From NCBI RefSeq assembly GCF_016595435.1, contig NZ_JAENIJ010000030.1, positions 1 to 50,033 on the forward strand: a stretch of DNA of 50,033 nucleotides, in the 5' to 3' direction. Within the stretch, counting starts at the first letter, position 1. Each line of letters begins with the position of its first letter. This document shows, piece after piece, positions 24,518 to 32,892 of the stretch. The position numbers and the translations under genes were made by a program. This stretch comes from Luteolibacter pohnpeiensis. Its GTDB lineage: Bacteria; Verrucomicrobiota; Verrucomicrobiia; Verrucomicrobiales; Akkermansiaceae. The notes below the pieces were generated by a model. That model was not told the DNA's origin, did no database searches, and worked only from the letters and a program-made list of their open reading frames with translations.

Positions 24518-25549
24518 TCAGACTTTGCCGAAGATCGTCTGTCTGGTGGAGCGGAGATCGTCACAAGCGGTTTTCATCCGCTCGCAGAGGCCCAGTTCGC
24601 CTTTCTTGAGGTAGGCGCGTGGGTCGTAGGCCTTCTTGTTGCCGACTTCGCCATCAATCTTGAGCACGCCTTCGATGTTTTCGCAGATGTGGGTCACGAT
24701 TGGACGGGTGAAGGCGTATTGAGTGTCGGTGTCGATGTTCATCTTCACCACACCGTAGTCGAGGGTTTCGCGGATTTCCGAAAGGTCGGAGCCGGAACCT
24801 CCGTGGAACACGAGGTCCATTTCTGCCGCTTCGCCGTGCTTGTCGGTCACGGCTTTTTGGCCATCGCGCAAGATGGTTGGCTTCAGTTTGACAGCGCCTG
24901 GCTTGTAAGCTCCGTGAACGTTGCCGAAGGTGGCAGCGAAAAGGAAGCGGCCGATTGGTTGAAGCGCTTCGTAAACTTCCACCATGTCGGCAGGAGTGGT
25001 GTAGAGCTTTTCGATAGGGAGGCCGGATGTGTCGTGACCGTCTTCTTCACCGCCGACGCAGCCGGCTTCGACTTCCAGAATGATGCCGAGCTCGGCGCAC
25101 TCTTTGAGAAGTTCTTTGGAGATGGTGAGGTTTTCTTTCAGGTCGATGACCGATCCATCAAACATGTGGGATTGGAAAAGCGGGCCTTTTCCTTCGGCGA
25201 TCCGCTTGCGGGATGCTTCGAGAAGTGGCTTGAGGAATCCCTCGACCTTCTCCGGATGGCAGTGGTCGGTGTGGAGGGCGATGAGGACATCGTGTTTTTC
25301 AGCCAAAAGGTGGCAGGCTTCGGCGAGGACGATCGCACCGAAGGCGGCGTCTTTCACTGAGGTGCCGGAAGCGAACTCCCCGCCGCCGGTGGAAATCTGG
25401 ATGATTCCGTCCGACTTTGCCTCGGAAAACGCGCGAAGCGCACCATTGATGGTGGTGAGCGACGTGACGTTGATGGCTGGATAAGCGTAGCCACCTTTTT
25501 GGGCGGCGTCCAACATGGCGCAATATTGTTCGGGAGTGGCGATTGGCAT
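24518..25549 (-). CDS. fbaA: Class II fructose-bisphosphate aldolase
   Basis: This zinc-dependent enzyme reversibly splits fructose 1,6-bisphosphate into DHAP and glyceraldehyde 3-phosphate, in glycolysis and gluconeogenesis. It has 343 residues. The metal ligand H96 and catalytic D95 lie in LHTDHCHPE, and further ligands lie in NVHGAYKPG and VFHGGSGS. EVEAGCVGGEEDG and MNIDTDTQYA are typical of the type A (FbaA) group. The start at 25549 (MPIATPEQYC) has GGAAG eight bases upstream; the longer frame to 25699 overlaps the divergent gene. A strong terminator follows, which suggests a monocistronic unit. Confidence 0.95.
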   Translation of the reverse strand: MPIATPEQYCAMLDAAQKGGYAYPAINVTSLTTINGALRAFSEAKSDGIIQISTGGGEFASGTSVKDAAFGAIVLAEACHLLAEKHDVLIALHTDHCHPEKVEGFLKPLLEASRKRIAEGKGPLFQSHMFDGSVIDLKENLTISKELLKECAELGIILEVEAGCVGGEEDGHDTSGLPIEKLYTTPADMVEVYEALQPIGRFLFAATFGNVHGAYKPGAVKLKPTILRDGQKAVTDKHGEAAEMDLVFHGGSGSDLSEIRETLDYGVVKMNIDTDTQYAFTRPIVTHICENIEGVLKIDGEVGNKKAYDPRAYLKKGELGLCERMKTACDDLRSTRQTIFGKV

Positions 25550-25680
25550 AGCGATGCTTCCGTAAACAAGCATCGAACGCCAGACAAGCCGGAATGCGCA
25601 CTTGTGGACAAATCCTGGCGTCCGGGTGACGCTTGTGGCTTGCAAGAGCACGGCAATCTGGATTGGCTCCATGTCATCCG

Positions 25681-26502
25681 ATGACACAGTCCGAACCAAT
25701 CGTTTGTAAGCCCACTCCCTGGTTTCTGCTTCGTGCCGTGGCCATGTTCCTGATGTTTGCCGTGTTTGCGTTCATGTTCTACCGCGATGGTTCGGTGGGA
25801 TATCGGCAGGAAAACGAGGTGTTTTATCTCAATCAGGCCTTCCAAAAAGCGAACAAGGATTTTTCCCGCATGAATTCCAGCGGCACGCTCACCGCTGACG
25901 AATGGAAGCAATACGCGGCCGCCCAAACGGTGATTTTTCCGGAAAATCCAGCGGAACTGCCCAGCGGAATGAAGCTGCCGATGCCGTGGCCCGAGATTTT
26001 ACAAAACTACGAAAAAGTGAAGCCACTGCAGTGGAACTCGCTCTGGATCGAATACACCGGCAAGCGCGGTTGGGACAGCACGGTGGCGGAAGAGCCGCAC
26101 ACGTTGCAGAAAATCAATGAGCAATGGACTGTTTTTTGGATTTGTCTCGCTCTGGCTCTGGTCGCCTTGTTTTTCCTGATCCGCACTCTTGGCCGCTCGA
26201 TTTCTGTCGACGATTCCGGGGTGTCGCCAGCTTCCGGCCGCAAGGTGGCATTTGCTGATCTGAAAGTCCTGGATCTTCGGAAATGGGAGACCAAAGGCCT
26301 CGGATTTATCGATTACGATGGGGCATCGGGGAAAGGACGCATTCGAATCGACGGCTTGACCTACGGCGGATTTAAAAAGGAACAGGGAGAACCAGCGGAA
26401 AAATTGATGCAATTCATCCGCTCGCGATTTTCCGGTGAGATCATTGAATATACAGCTGTTGCGGACGAGGAAACCGCAGATTCTGAAGAGAAAACCGCCT
26501 GA
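25681..26502 (+). CDS. Hypothetical two-TM membrane protein
   Basis: A 273-residue protein of unknown function. The first transmembrane helix lies near residues 13-33 (FLLRAVAMFLMFAVFAFMFY), then an extracytoplasmic region of about 120 residues, a second helix (VFWICLALALVALFFLI), and a cytoplasmic C-terminal domain of about 100 residues. That domain (RSISVDDSGV, VAFADLKVLDLRKWETKG) has the look of a PH-like or membrane-associated beta-domain. The start at ATG 25681 is chosen because upstream sequence in frame belongs to the divergent aldolase promoter region. It precedes acpP by 110 bases. Similar proteins seem to be restricted to Verrucomicrobiota, from memory. Confidence 0.6.
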   Translation: MTQSEPIVCKPTPWFLLRAVAMFLMFAVFAFMFYRDGSVGYRQENEVFYLNQAFQKANKDFSRMNSSGTLTADEWKQYAAAQTVIFPENPAELPSGMKLPMPWPEILQNYEKVKPLQWNSLWIEYTGKRGWDSTVAEEPHTLQKINEQWTVFWICLALALVALFFLIRTLGRSISVDDSGVSPASGRKVAFADLKVLDLRKWETKGLGFIDYDGASGKGRIRIDGLTYGGFKKEQGEPAEKLMQFIRSRFSGEIIEYTAVADEETADSEEKTA

Positions 26503-26549
26503 ATCATCAATTTCTGCGTGGATTTCAGACTATCGGCGCTTTTTCGAGG

Positions 26550-26577
26550 TTGCCAAGTCCGCCAGCCACGCGATAAC
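26550..26577 (+). promoter_or_regulatory. Candidate sigma70-like promoter of acpP
   Basis: TTGCCA at 26550-26555 and GATAAC at 26572-26577 are separated by 16 bases, and lie 35 bases before the acpP ATG. Both elements are partial matches, so this is tentative. Confidence 0.3.
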
Positions 26578-26612
26578 CAACCGCAACGCCAACCAATTAA
26601 CCATAGCAGCCC

Positions 26613-26855
26613 ATGTCTGACAAAAGCATCGAAGACCGCGTCAAGGATATCATCGTCGATCAACTCGGCGTCAGTGCCGACCAAGTAACCCCGGAAGCAA
26701 AATTCGTCGAAGACCTCGGAGCCGACTCGCTCGACACCGTTGAACTCGTGATGGCATTTGAAGAAGAATTCGACATCGAGGTTCCTGATGAAGAAGCTGA
26801 AAAGCTTCAAGCCGTCGGTGACGTCGTGACCTACATCAACAGCCAGCAAGGCTAA
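26613..26855 (+). CDS. acpP: Acyl carrier protein
   Basis: The small acidic carrier of growing fatty acyl chains. S39 in [15 protein letters not shown] is the site of 4'-phosphopantetheine attachment. The 80-residue length, the four-helix pattern and the acidic helix II ([16 protein letters not shown]) are classical. There are no fab genes next to it, unlike the usual fabD-fabG-acpP-fabF order, so the fatty acid genes of this genome appear dispersed. The start lacks a Shine-Dalgarno (CATAGCAGCCC precedes the ATG). A strong terminator follows 23 bases after the stop. Confidence 0.97.
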   Translation: MSDKSIEDRVKDIIVDQLGVSADQVTPEAKFVEDLGADSLDTVELVMAFEEEFDIEVPDEEAEKLQAVGDVVTYINSQQG

Positions 26856-26877
26856 TTTCCGGTAGGCGTAAGTTTTC

Positions 26878-26916
26878 AAAAGGGCGGGCTCCATTCAGGT
26901 GTCCGTCCTTTTCTTT
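26878..26916 (+). terminator. Rho-independent terminator of acpP
   Basis: A 10-bp stem (AAAAGGGCGG and CCGTCCTTTT, one G-T pair) with a 15-base loop is followed by CTTTG. The A and T runs on both sides make it potentially bidirectional. Confidence 0.8.
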
Positions 26917-26951
26917 GCAATAGCCAGCTTCCCGCCGGATACTGAAAGCTC

Positions 26952-27488
26952 ATGCATTCACCAGACGATATCCAATATGCCCTTGAGATGACCAAGGTCC
27001 TGCGCGAGCCGGATCGCCGCATCCAGACTTTTGGGGAGACTCGATTTGAATTCCAGCTCATCAGCGAGCTGATGGATCGCACCGGGGAAGTCCGGATCCG
27101 GACTGGCGAGGTTGAGGCGATGAAGCCACGAATCCTCCGCCCCGAGCCATATCGGGAAATCGAGCTGGATGGATTCGACGAGTCCGCACGGGATCGCCTT
27201 GAGAAGTTGGTGGATAAACTCCGCGCGGAAGGGAAGAATTTGGCCTTTTTGCAGTATGGCTTCCAATTCCGGCGCGGCCAGGTCAGCGAGGAAATCGTCC
27301 ATGATTCGATCGATGCCGTCCGTGAACGCGTTCTCGAGGATATTCGCCGCACGGGAAATCCCTCGCTCGCGGTGATCGAGGGCGTGGATGATGCCTGGGA
27401 GGTTTCGATTTTGAAGTTCTCGTTCGAGATGATCCTCAGATCTCACGATATCAATGCCTTCGATTTTAAACGACGCGGTTTGCTGTGA
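26952..27488 (+). CDS. Conserved hypothetical protein
   Basis: A 178-residue soluble, charged protein with no membrane segment, signal peptide or cysteine cluster. It opens with MHSPDDIQYALEMTKVLREP and has alternating helix and strand segments, for example FGETRFEFQLISELMD, ending in ILRSHDINAFDFKRRGLL. I do not recognise the family, and no catalytic motif stands out. The steady codon use and uninterrupted frame argue for a real gene. Its transcription should be independent of acpP because of the intervening terminator. Confidence 0.6.
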   Translation: MHSPDDIQYALEMTKVLREPDRRIQTFGETRFEFQLISELMDRTGEVRIRTGEVEAMKPRILRPEPYREIELDGFDESARDRLEKLVDKLRAEGKNLAFLQYGFQFRRGQVSEEIVHDSIDAVRERVLEDIRRTGNPSLAVIEGVDDAWEVSILKFSFEMILRSHDINAFDFKRRGLL

Positions 27489-27564
27489 AGAGGATGCTCC
27501 GTGAATTGAACCAAAGAGATAGGTTTACGGGGCGCTGGAATTATTCAATGTTCACCGCATTCGC

Positions 27565-28461
27565 ATGAGGTTCAGTTTCTTCATCAAATTAGTCGCATTC
27601 CTTGCGGTGCTTGGTGTGATGGTGGTCACCGGAATGTTGGTCTATCACGTGATGATCAAGCCCTTGCCGATGATGTCCAAATGGGTTCCAAACCCGACGG
27701 AAATCATTGGTGGCCAGAAAGACGCGGATTTTGCCAGCATGCTCGATTCCGCCGAGCTTCCGGATATTGATCCGGGTGAGAAAGCCTTTCAAAAGGCGCA
27801 TAGTCTGTTGGCGATGGGCCACCTTGAGGAAGCCCGCGAAAAGCTCAATACCATCATCAATGTTTTTCCAACTTCTTCAGCTGCCCCGACGGCACGCCGC
27901 ATCGTCGGCGATATGAATTTGGATGAAGTTCTCTCAACCGCCCACATGGAAGGGAAGGAAACTTATGTGGTGAAACGGGGAGATTCCTACAATCTGATCG
28001 CGAATAAAAACCAAACTTCGCTGGAGATGATTGTCTACCTCAATGGCTTGCTGGAACTTGGCAGCCTGCAACCGGGAGATGAGCTGATCATCATGCCACT
28101 CAATTTCCGACTCATGATCGAACCCGAACGGAAGGCAATTTCCTTATGGGACGGTGGCAAATTTCTGCGCGACTACCTGATTCTCGACTATGTTATTCCC
28201 GGCAAATTGGCTTCCAAAAAGTGCAAAATTACCTCCGAAGCTGGCTATGTCGACGGTCGTGCCGTCCGGCAGGAGTCCGACAAATACCGTGGTTCGGAGA
28301 AAATGATCCAGATCGATAAAGATACGATCCAAATCCGCCCATTTCACGAAACCACCGAAATCCGTCCCCGCGGCATTTACATCAGTCCAACCGATCTCGA
28401 AGAACTCACCTTGCTCACCCGACCGGGAAATGAGGTGGAAATCCGTCATTCAACCCGCTAA
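27565..28461 (+). CDS. LysM protein with degenerate L,D-transpeptidase-like domain
   Basis: A 298-residue protein anchored by a helix at about 8-30. Residues 72-125 look like a TPR pair. A LysM peptidoglycan-binding domain covers about 132-178 (TYVVKRGDSYNLIANKNQTS, then LQPGDELIIMP). The last hundred residues resemble a YkuD L,D-transpeptidase: AISLWDGGKFLRDYLI at the front and RGIYISPTDLEELTLLTRP (269-287) where the family has SHGCIRMxNxDxxEL. The catalytic cysteine and histidine are absent, so it should bind the cell wall without cross-linking it. It sits 16 bases before accA. Confidence 0.7.
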   Translation: MRFSFFIKLVAFLAVLGVMVVTGMLVYHVMIKPLPMMSKWVPNPTEIIGGQKDADFASMLDSAELPDIDPGEKAFQKAHSLLAMGHLEEAREKLNTIINVFPTSSAAPTARRIVGDMNLDEVLSTAHMEGKETYVVKRGDSYNLIANKNQTSLEMIVYLNGLLELGSLQPGDELIIMPLNFRLMIEPERKAISLWDGGKFLRDYLILDYVIPGKLASKKCKITSEAGYVDGRAVRQESDKYRGSEKMIQIDKDTIQIRPFHETTEIRPRGIYISPTDLEELTLLTRPGNEVEIRHSTR

Positions 28462-28477
28462 TTTCCCTCCCGCCACC

Positions 28478-29431
28478 ATGCAGCTCCTTGAATTTGAAAA
28501 GCCCGCCGCGGAACTTGAACGCGAATTGGAAAAACTTCGCGCCAAATCCGGCTCCCAGAATATCGACATGTCGGAGGAAATCTCCATCATGGAAGGCAAG
28601 CTGGCGGCAACCCGTGCCGCGATTTACAAAAACCTAACTCCTTGGCAGCGAGTCCAGATCGCCCGCCATACGAGCCGCCCATTCATGCTCGACTACGTAT
28701 CACTCGCCTTCACGGAGTTTTTCGAACTCCATGGCGATCGCCACATCGGCGATGACCATTCCATGCCCGGCGGATTTGCAAGAATCGGCGACCAGAGGGT
28801 GGTGGTGACCGGCCATCAGAAAGGCCGCGATACCAAGGAAAACCTGCTGCGCAACTTCGGCAGCGCCCACCCGGAAGGATATCGCAAGGCACTGCGGTTG
28901 ATGAAAATCGCGGAAAAATTCGGCCTGCCGATCGTGACGATGATCGACACGCCTGGAGCATTCCCGGGGATCGGCGCGGAAGAGCGCAACATTGCCGAAG
29001 CCATTGCCTACAATCTCCGTGAGATGATGCTGCTGAAAGTGCCGGTCATTGCCATCGTCCTAGGCGAAGGTGGTTCGGGCGGAGCACTTGGAATCGGTGT
29101 CGCGGATCGCGTTCTGATGATGGAAAACGCTTACTATTCGGTGATTAGCCCGGAAGGTTGTGCAGCCATTCTTTGGAAACATCGCAAGCACGCTCCTGAA
29201 GCCGCCGAGGCGATGAAATTGGTCGCACCGGATTTAATGGAGCTGGGATTGATCGATGGAGTGATCCCGGAGCCGACAGGTGGTGCGCATCATGACCACA
29301 TCACGACTGCGGAGTCGTTCAAGAAAGTGATTCTTGGGCAGCTGGAAGAACTCAAGGCGCTATCCGTGGAGCAATTGCTGGATCAGCGTTATGAGAAGTT
29401 CCGCAAGTTCGGGGAATGGGAAGGGAAGTGA
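28478..29431 (+). CDS. accA: Acetyl-CoA carboxylase carboxyltransferase subunit alpha
   Basis: AccA transfers the carboxyl group from biotin to acetyl-CoA, together with AccD, to make malonyl-CoA, the first step of fatty acid synthesis. It has 317 residues. The N-terminal coiled region (ELERELEKLRAKS), the crotonase-like core with MIDTPGAFPGIGAEERN, and the oxyanion-forming GEGGSGGALGIG are all present. The start at ATG 28478 follows CTCCCGCCACC and has no Shine-Dalgarno. accD is not in the window. It may share a transcript with the upstream LysM gene and the downstream gluconokinase. Confidence 0.96.
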   Translation: MQLLEFEKPAAELERELEKLRAKSGSQNIDMSEEISIMEGKLAATRAAIYKNLTPWQRVQIARHTSRPFMLDYVSLAFTEFFELHGDRHIGDDHSMPGGFARIGDQRVVVTGHQKGRDTKENLLRNFGSAHPEGYRKALRLMKIAEKFGLPIVTMIDTPGAFPGIGAEERNIAEAIAYNLREMMLLKVPVIAIVLGEGGSGGALGIGVADRVLMMENAYYSVISPEGCAAILWKHRKHAPEAAEAMKLVAPDLMELGLIDGVIPEPTGGAHHDHITTAESFKKVILGQLEELKALSVEQLLDQRYEKFRKFGEWEGK

Positions 29432-29444
29432 TGCTTTCGCGCCG

Positions 29445-29960
29445 ATGATTGAAGGAGTCATTGTCCTGATCGGCGTTTCCGGCAGCGGAAAATCTACGAT
29501 CGCCAGTGCTCTGGTGGAGAAAACCGGAGCCAAGTTCGTGGACGGGGATTTTCTCCATCCACGGGCCAATGTGCTCAAAATGGCGGCAGGCCATCCTTTG
29601 AACGATGAAGACCGAGCACCTTGGCTGGATCGACTGAACGATGCGATTTTTGCGATGAACCGCTTGGGTGGTGCGTCGGTTGTGGTCTGTTCCGCGCTCA
29701 AAAAGGCTTATCGGGATCGATTGCGAAATGGAAACCCGGGGCTGCGATTTGTTTATTTGAAGGGAGATAAGGATCTGATTCTCGAGCGGATGCAGGCGAG
29801 GAAAGGGCACTTTTTCAAGCCGCACCTGCTGGATTCCCAATTTGCCGCGCTGGAAGAACCCGGTGAGGACGAGACGGATGTGGTGACGGTTTCGACCGAC
29901 CGTTCGGCCGAATCGGTCACTGAGCAGATTATCCAGAAATTGGGTCGGGGAACTGACTGA
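29445..29960 (+). CDS. Gluconokinase (GntK type)
   Basis: The enzyme phosphorylates gluconate to 6-phosphogluconate with ATP. The P-loop is GVSGSGKST (10-18). The FVDGDFLHPRANVLKM stretch and GHPLNDEDRAPWLDRL give the substrate-binding pattern of GntK, and CSALKKAYRDRLR follows as expected. It has 171 residues. The start at 29445 (MIEGVIVLIG) is 14 bases after accA. Its last 32 bases overlap the 3' end of the converging gluQ gene. Confidence 0.9.
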   Translation: MIEGVIVLIGVSGSGKSTIASALVEKTGAKFVDGDFLHPRANVLKMAAGHPLNDEDRAPWLDRLNDAIFAMNRLGGASVVVCSALKKAYRDRLRNGNPGLRFVYLKGDKDLILERMQARKGHFFKPHLLDSQFAALEEPGEDETDVVTVSTDRSAESVTEQIIQKLGRGTD

Positions 29961-30801
29961 AAAGACTCTCCGGGGAAGTGCCATTTTCCCGGAAATGCTC
30001 GACAGCCATCGACTCATTTCGCTTGGCCAGGCGGACACCGTTTTCATCGAGAATCAACGGATGATGCAGGTAGACTGGTTCAGGAAATCCGAGCAGGGCC
30101 TGCAACAGGCGATGCACATGGGTCGACTCGAACAAATCTTCCCCGCGAGTGACGTGGGTGATTTTTTGAAAGGCATCGTCGACCACAACCGCGAGGTGGT
30201 AGGCCGTGCCAATGTCTTTGCGGGCCAAGACCACATCGCCCAAACGCTGCGGATTAACCGGATGCTCGCCTAAGCGAAGATCAGTGAATTTTAAATGCGG
30301 TGCAAACTCAGAAGCCGCTGCAGCATCGAGCCGCCAGCAATGAGGCACACCAGCGGCGATCTTGGCGTCGCGTTCGTCTGCAGTGAGAGTCCGGCATGTT
30401 CCGGGATAAAGCGGCCCATCCGGACCGTGCGGCGCGGAGAGGATGGATTGGGTGCCTGCGAGGATTTCGCGTCGAGTGCAGAAACAAGGATAGACGGTGC
30501 CTAGATTTCTTAATTTCTCCAAGGCTGAGGCGTAAGCATCGAGTCGATCCGATTGCCGTAGCGGCGGCTCATCCCAGCTGAGGTCCAGCCAGTGCAGGTC
30601 GGATTCGATACCGCCGTAAAATTCCTCGCGGACGCGGGTGGTGTCGATGTCTTCATGGCGCAGCAGAAATTGTCCTGAGTGTTTTCGGGCAAGATCATGA
30701 GCGACAAAGGCGGCATAGGCGTGGCCGAGATGCAATTTACCCGTTGGGCTGGGAGCGAATCGGGTGCGAATGGTCACGCTGGAAATTCCCGCGCTGGCCA
30801 C
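29929..30801 (-). CDS. gluQ: Glutamyl-Q tRNA(Asp) synthetase
   Basis: GluQ-RS attaches glutamate to the queuosine of tRNA-Asp. It is a truncated glutamyl-tRNA synthetase without the anticodon-binding domain, matching the 290 residues here. The HIGH-like motif is HLGH in FAPSPTGKLHLGHAYAAF, the KMSKS-like motif is LAKRN, and CFCTRRE with YPGTC probably forms the zinc site. Two GTG codons are possible starts (30801 and 30777); the later one gives TIRTRFAPSPTG close to the usual N-terminus. The 3' end overlaps the gluconokinase gene tail to tail. Confidence 0.92.
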   Translation of the reverse strand: MASAGISSVTIRTRFAPSPTGKLHLGHAYAAFVAHDLARKHSGQFLLRHEDIDTTRVREEFYGGIESDLHWLDLSWDEPPLRQSDRLDAYASALEKLRNLGTVYPCFCTRREILAGTQSILSAPHGPDGPLYPGTCRTLTADERDAKIAAGVPHCWRLDAAAASEFAPHLKFTDLRLGEHPVNPQRLGDVVLARKDIGTAYHLAVVVDDAFQKITHVTRGEDLFESTHVHRLLQALLGFPEPVYLHHPLILDENGVRLAKRNESMAVEHFRENGTSPESLFSQFPDPISG

Positions 30802-30916
30802 TCGTCATCAAGAGCAAAGCGGCCATCCGGGGATTGGAATCTGAATTCCTTCACAATCTCCTTGAGCAACGAAATCAGACAAGTCAGGTTATCAGGAGTC
30901 TCAATCCGAGAAAATT

Positions 30917-31441
30917 ATGGTTAGTCCCACGTCTGAACCCATGCACGCGGCCTACGATTCCAAAATTGAAGGAAACGTCATTTTTACCCGTGTGGACGCC
31001 GCGATCAACTGGATGCGGAAAAACTCACTGTGGCCGATGCCGATGGGCCTGGCCTGTTGTGCGATCGAGCTGATGGCGACGGCATCCAGCCGGTTCGATA
31101 TTTCGCGGTTTGGGATGGAAGTGATGCGTTTTTCTCCGCGGCAGAGCGATGTGATGATCGTCGCTGGAACGGTCACCTACAAGATGGCACTCGCTGTCAA
31201 ACGGGTGTGGGATCAAATGCCAGAGCCCAAATGGTGCATCGCGATGGGGGCCTGTGCTTCGAGTGGTGGCATGTATCGTAGCTACGCCGTTTTGCAGGGA
31301 ATCGATCAATTGATCCCGGTGGATGTGTATGTTTCCGGCTGCCCACCCCGGCCAGAGGCATTGATCGAAGGGTTGATGAAGCTGCAAACCAAGATCGAGG
31401 GGGAATCTTCAACTTGGGATCAGAAACATGCCGCGGAGTGA
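30917..31441 (+). CDS. nuoB: NADH-quinone oxidoreductase subunit B
   Basis: NuoB carries the N2 iron-sulfur cluster at the end of the electron chain in complex I. The cluster cysteines are visible in [17 protein letters not shown] and SGCPPRPE. The [20 protein letters not shown] stretch is characteristic. It has 174 residues. No nuoA gene precedes it: gluQ runs in the opposite direction instead. nuoC follows after 24 bases. The remaining complex I genes must lie elsewhere. Confidence 0.96.
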   Translation: MVSPTSEPMHAAYDSKIEGNVIFTRVDAAINWMRKNSLWPMPMGLACCAIELMATASSRFDISRFGMEVMRFSPRQSDVMIVAGTVTYKMALAVKRVWDQMPEPKWCIAMGACASSGGMYRSYAVLQGIDQLIPVDVYVSGCPPRPEALIEGLMKLQTKIEGESSTWDQKHAAE

Positions 31442-31465
31442 GCGGAGACACGAATTTAGCAGATC

Positions 31466-32035
31466 ATGAGTGTTGCAGAAGATGTCCAGAAACTCCGCGA
31501 AACCGTAGGGGATAAACTCAAAGGAGTGACGGAATTCCGGGGAGAGACCACCATCGTGGTGGATTTGGAATCGTTGCACCCGGTGTTGGAAAAATGCCGC
31601 CAAGACCTGGGGTTTGAGATGCTTTTGGACGTTTCCAGCGTTGACCATTTCGGTGATCATCCACGGTTCGAGGTGGTTTATGAATTGGCGACCTGTGACG
31701 ATGCCAAACATCTGCGGGTGAAAGCTGCCGTTGCTGAGGATGAGGAAGTCCCGACGGTTGTGGATCTCTGGCAAGCGGCGGATTGGCACGAGCGCGAAGT
31801 TTGGGACATGATGGGCATTCCATTTTCTGGTCGCGAGAGCACCAAGCGGATCTTGATGTGGGAAGGTTACCCTTATTTTCCATTAAGGAAGGATTTCCCC
31901 CTGGCCGGTCGCCCAACCGAAATGCCGGACGTGGCGTTTACGGGTGTCGCGCCTCTGGAAGGCGGTCCCTTCGTAACAAGCGCTGGTGGTGAAGACACCG
32001 TTCGCCGCGAACCGAGAGCACATGTCATCGAGTGA
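31466..32035 (+). CDS. nuoC: NADH-quinone oxidoreductase subunit C
   Basis: The 30-kDa-type peripheral-arm subunit of complex I. The C-terminal signature is conserved: DWHEREVWDMMGIPFSGRES, then KRILMWEGYPYFPLRKDFPL. It has 189 residues and follows nuoB closely, so the two are cotranscribed. No nuoD follows: the next gene is a rhomboid protease, 65 bases on. Confidence 0.95.
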   Translation: MSVAEDVQKLRETVGDKLKGVTEFRGETTIVVDLESLHPVLEKCRQDLGFEMLLDVSSVDHFGDHPRFEVVYELATCDDAKHLRVKAAVAEDEEVPTVVDLWQAADWHEREVWDMMGIPFSGRESTKRILMWEGYPYFPLRKDFPLAGRPTEMPDVAFTGVAPLEGGPFVTSAGGEDTVRREPRAHVIE

Positions 32036-32100
32036 TTGACTGCGGGCATCGGCTATGAGAAACAAAGGCAGATTTACTTCACGCGGGACTTTTCGATTTT

Positions 32101-32892
32101 ATGGGCACTTTTTTCTTAAATGGTGCTGAAAAGTTCCGGGAGATCCGGAAATCCTGGGCAGTGGCCGTGGTGGTCATCGCAATGATCGGACTCCACTTGT
32201 TTTTGGAAAGCCAGGGAGGCGCAATCACCGAGAGCGGTGAGATTTCCCCCTGGGTCATCCGATTTGGCTTATCCGGGGAACAAGTCCTGCATGGGAAAAT
32301 CTGGCAACTGGTGACTTATGCCTGGTTCCATGGGAATTTGCTCCATCTGGGGCTCAACATGATGTGTTTGATCATGTTGGGGTCGAGGGTGGAGCAAATG
32401 CTGGGGACTCGCGTTTTCCTTGTGACCTTGTTTGCCGGTATTTTAGGCGGAGGGATCGGGCATCTCCCCATGAGTCTGGCTGGCGATCAAGCTCCCGTCC
32501 TGATTGGGATGTCGGGAGGATGCGTCGGACTATTGCTTTTGCTGACAACCTTGTCCCCAGAGTCCAGAATGTGGCCCTTGCCGGTGTCCGGGAAGGCGCT
32601 CGGAATGGGATTGGTGATCGGGGAATTGATATTGACCCTGGTGGACCGCAGATTGGAGATCCCGGGGTTCGAAAAAATAGGCACCTGGTTCAGTGTTCAT
32701 GGTTTGGATACTTTGTTCCAAGTGGGACATTCGTGTCATCTGGGAGGTGCACTCGCCGGATGGATAGTGGGGCGTTGGTTGCTCCGGCCCAGGGTTTCGC
32801 TAGCAAGCCTCCGCCGCCAAAGAGAACGGCGGGAGGCTAAATATGGCAACGGACCGCAGCCTACGCCTGAAGCGGGCAAATCAGCTCCGTGA
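32101..32892 (+). CDS. Rhomboid-family intramembrane serine protease
   Basis: Rhomboids cleave membrane helices within the bilayer. The features are in order: WQLVTYAWFHGNLLHLGLNM (the HxxxxHxxxN section), the nucleophile S138 in GMSGG (usual GASG), and H213 in HSCHLGGALAGW. There are six or more hydrophobic segments in 263 residues and a basic C-terminal tail (RRQRERREAKYG). Activity is likely because both catalytic residues are present. The 3' end overlaps the converging lipoprotein gene by 12 bases. The substrate is unknown. Confidence 0.9.
   Translation: MGTFFLNGAEKFREIRKSWAVAVVVIAMIGLHLFLESQGGAITESGEISPWVIRFGLSGEQVLHGKIWQLVTYAWFHGNLLHLGLNMMCLIMLGSRVEQMLGTRVFLVTLFAGILGGGIGHLPMSLAGDQAPVLIGMSGGCVGLLLLLTTLSPESRMWPLPVSGKALGMGLVIGELILTLVDRRLEIPGFEKIGTWFSVHGLDTLFQVGHSCHLGGALAGWIVGRWLLRPRVSLASLRRQRERREAKYGNGPQPTPEAGKSAP

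Noticed and set aside
24419..25360. A 313-residue frame on the plus strand opposite the aldolase gene
   Set aside because: It is antisense to fbaA, whose motifs are unambiguous; the composition (Phe, Val, Asp-rich without motifs) is that of a shadow frame.
27565..28461. An active L,D-transpeptidase
   Set aside because: The catalytic SHGC motif is missing, so only a degenerate domain can be supported.
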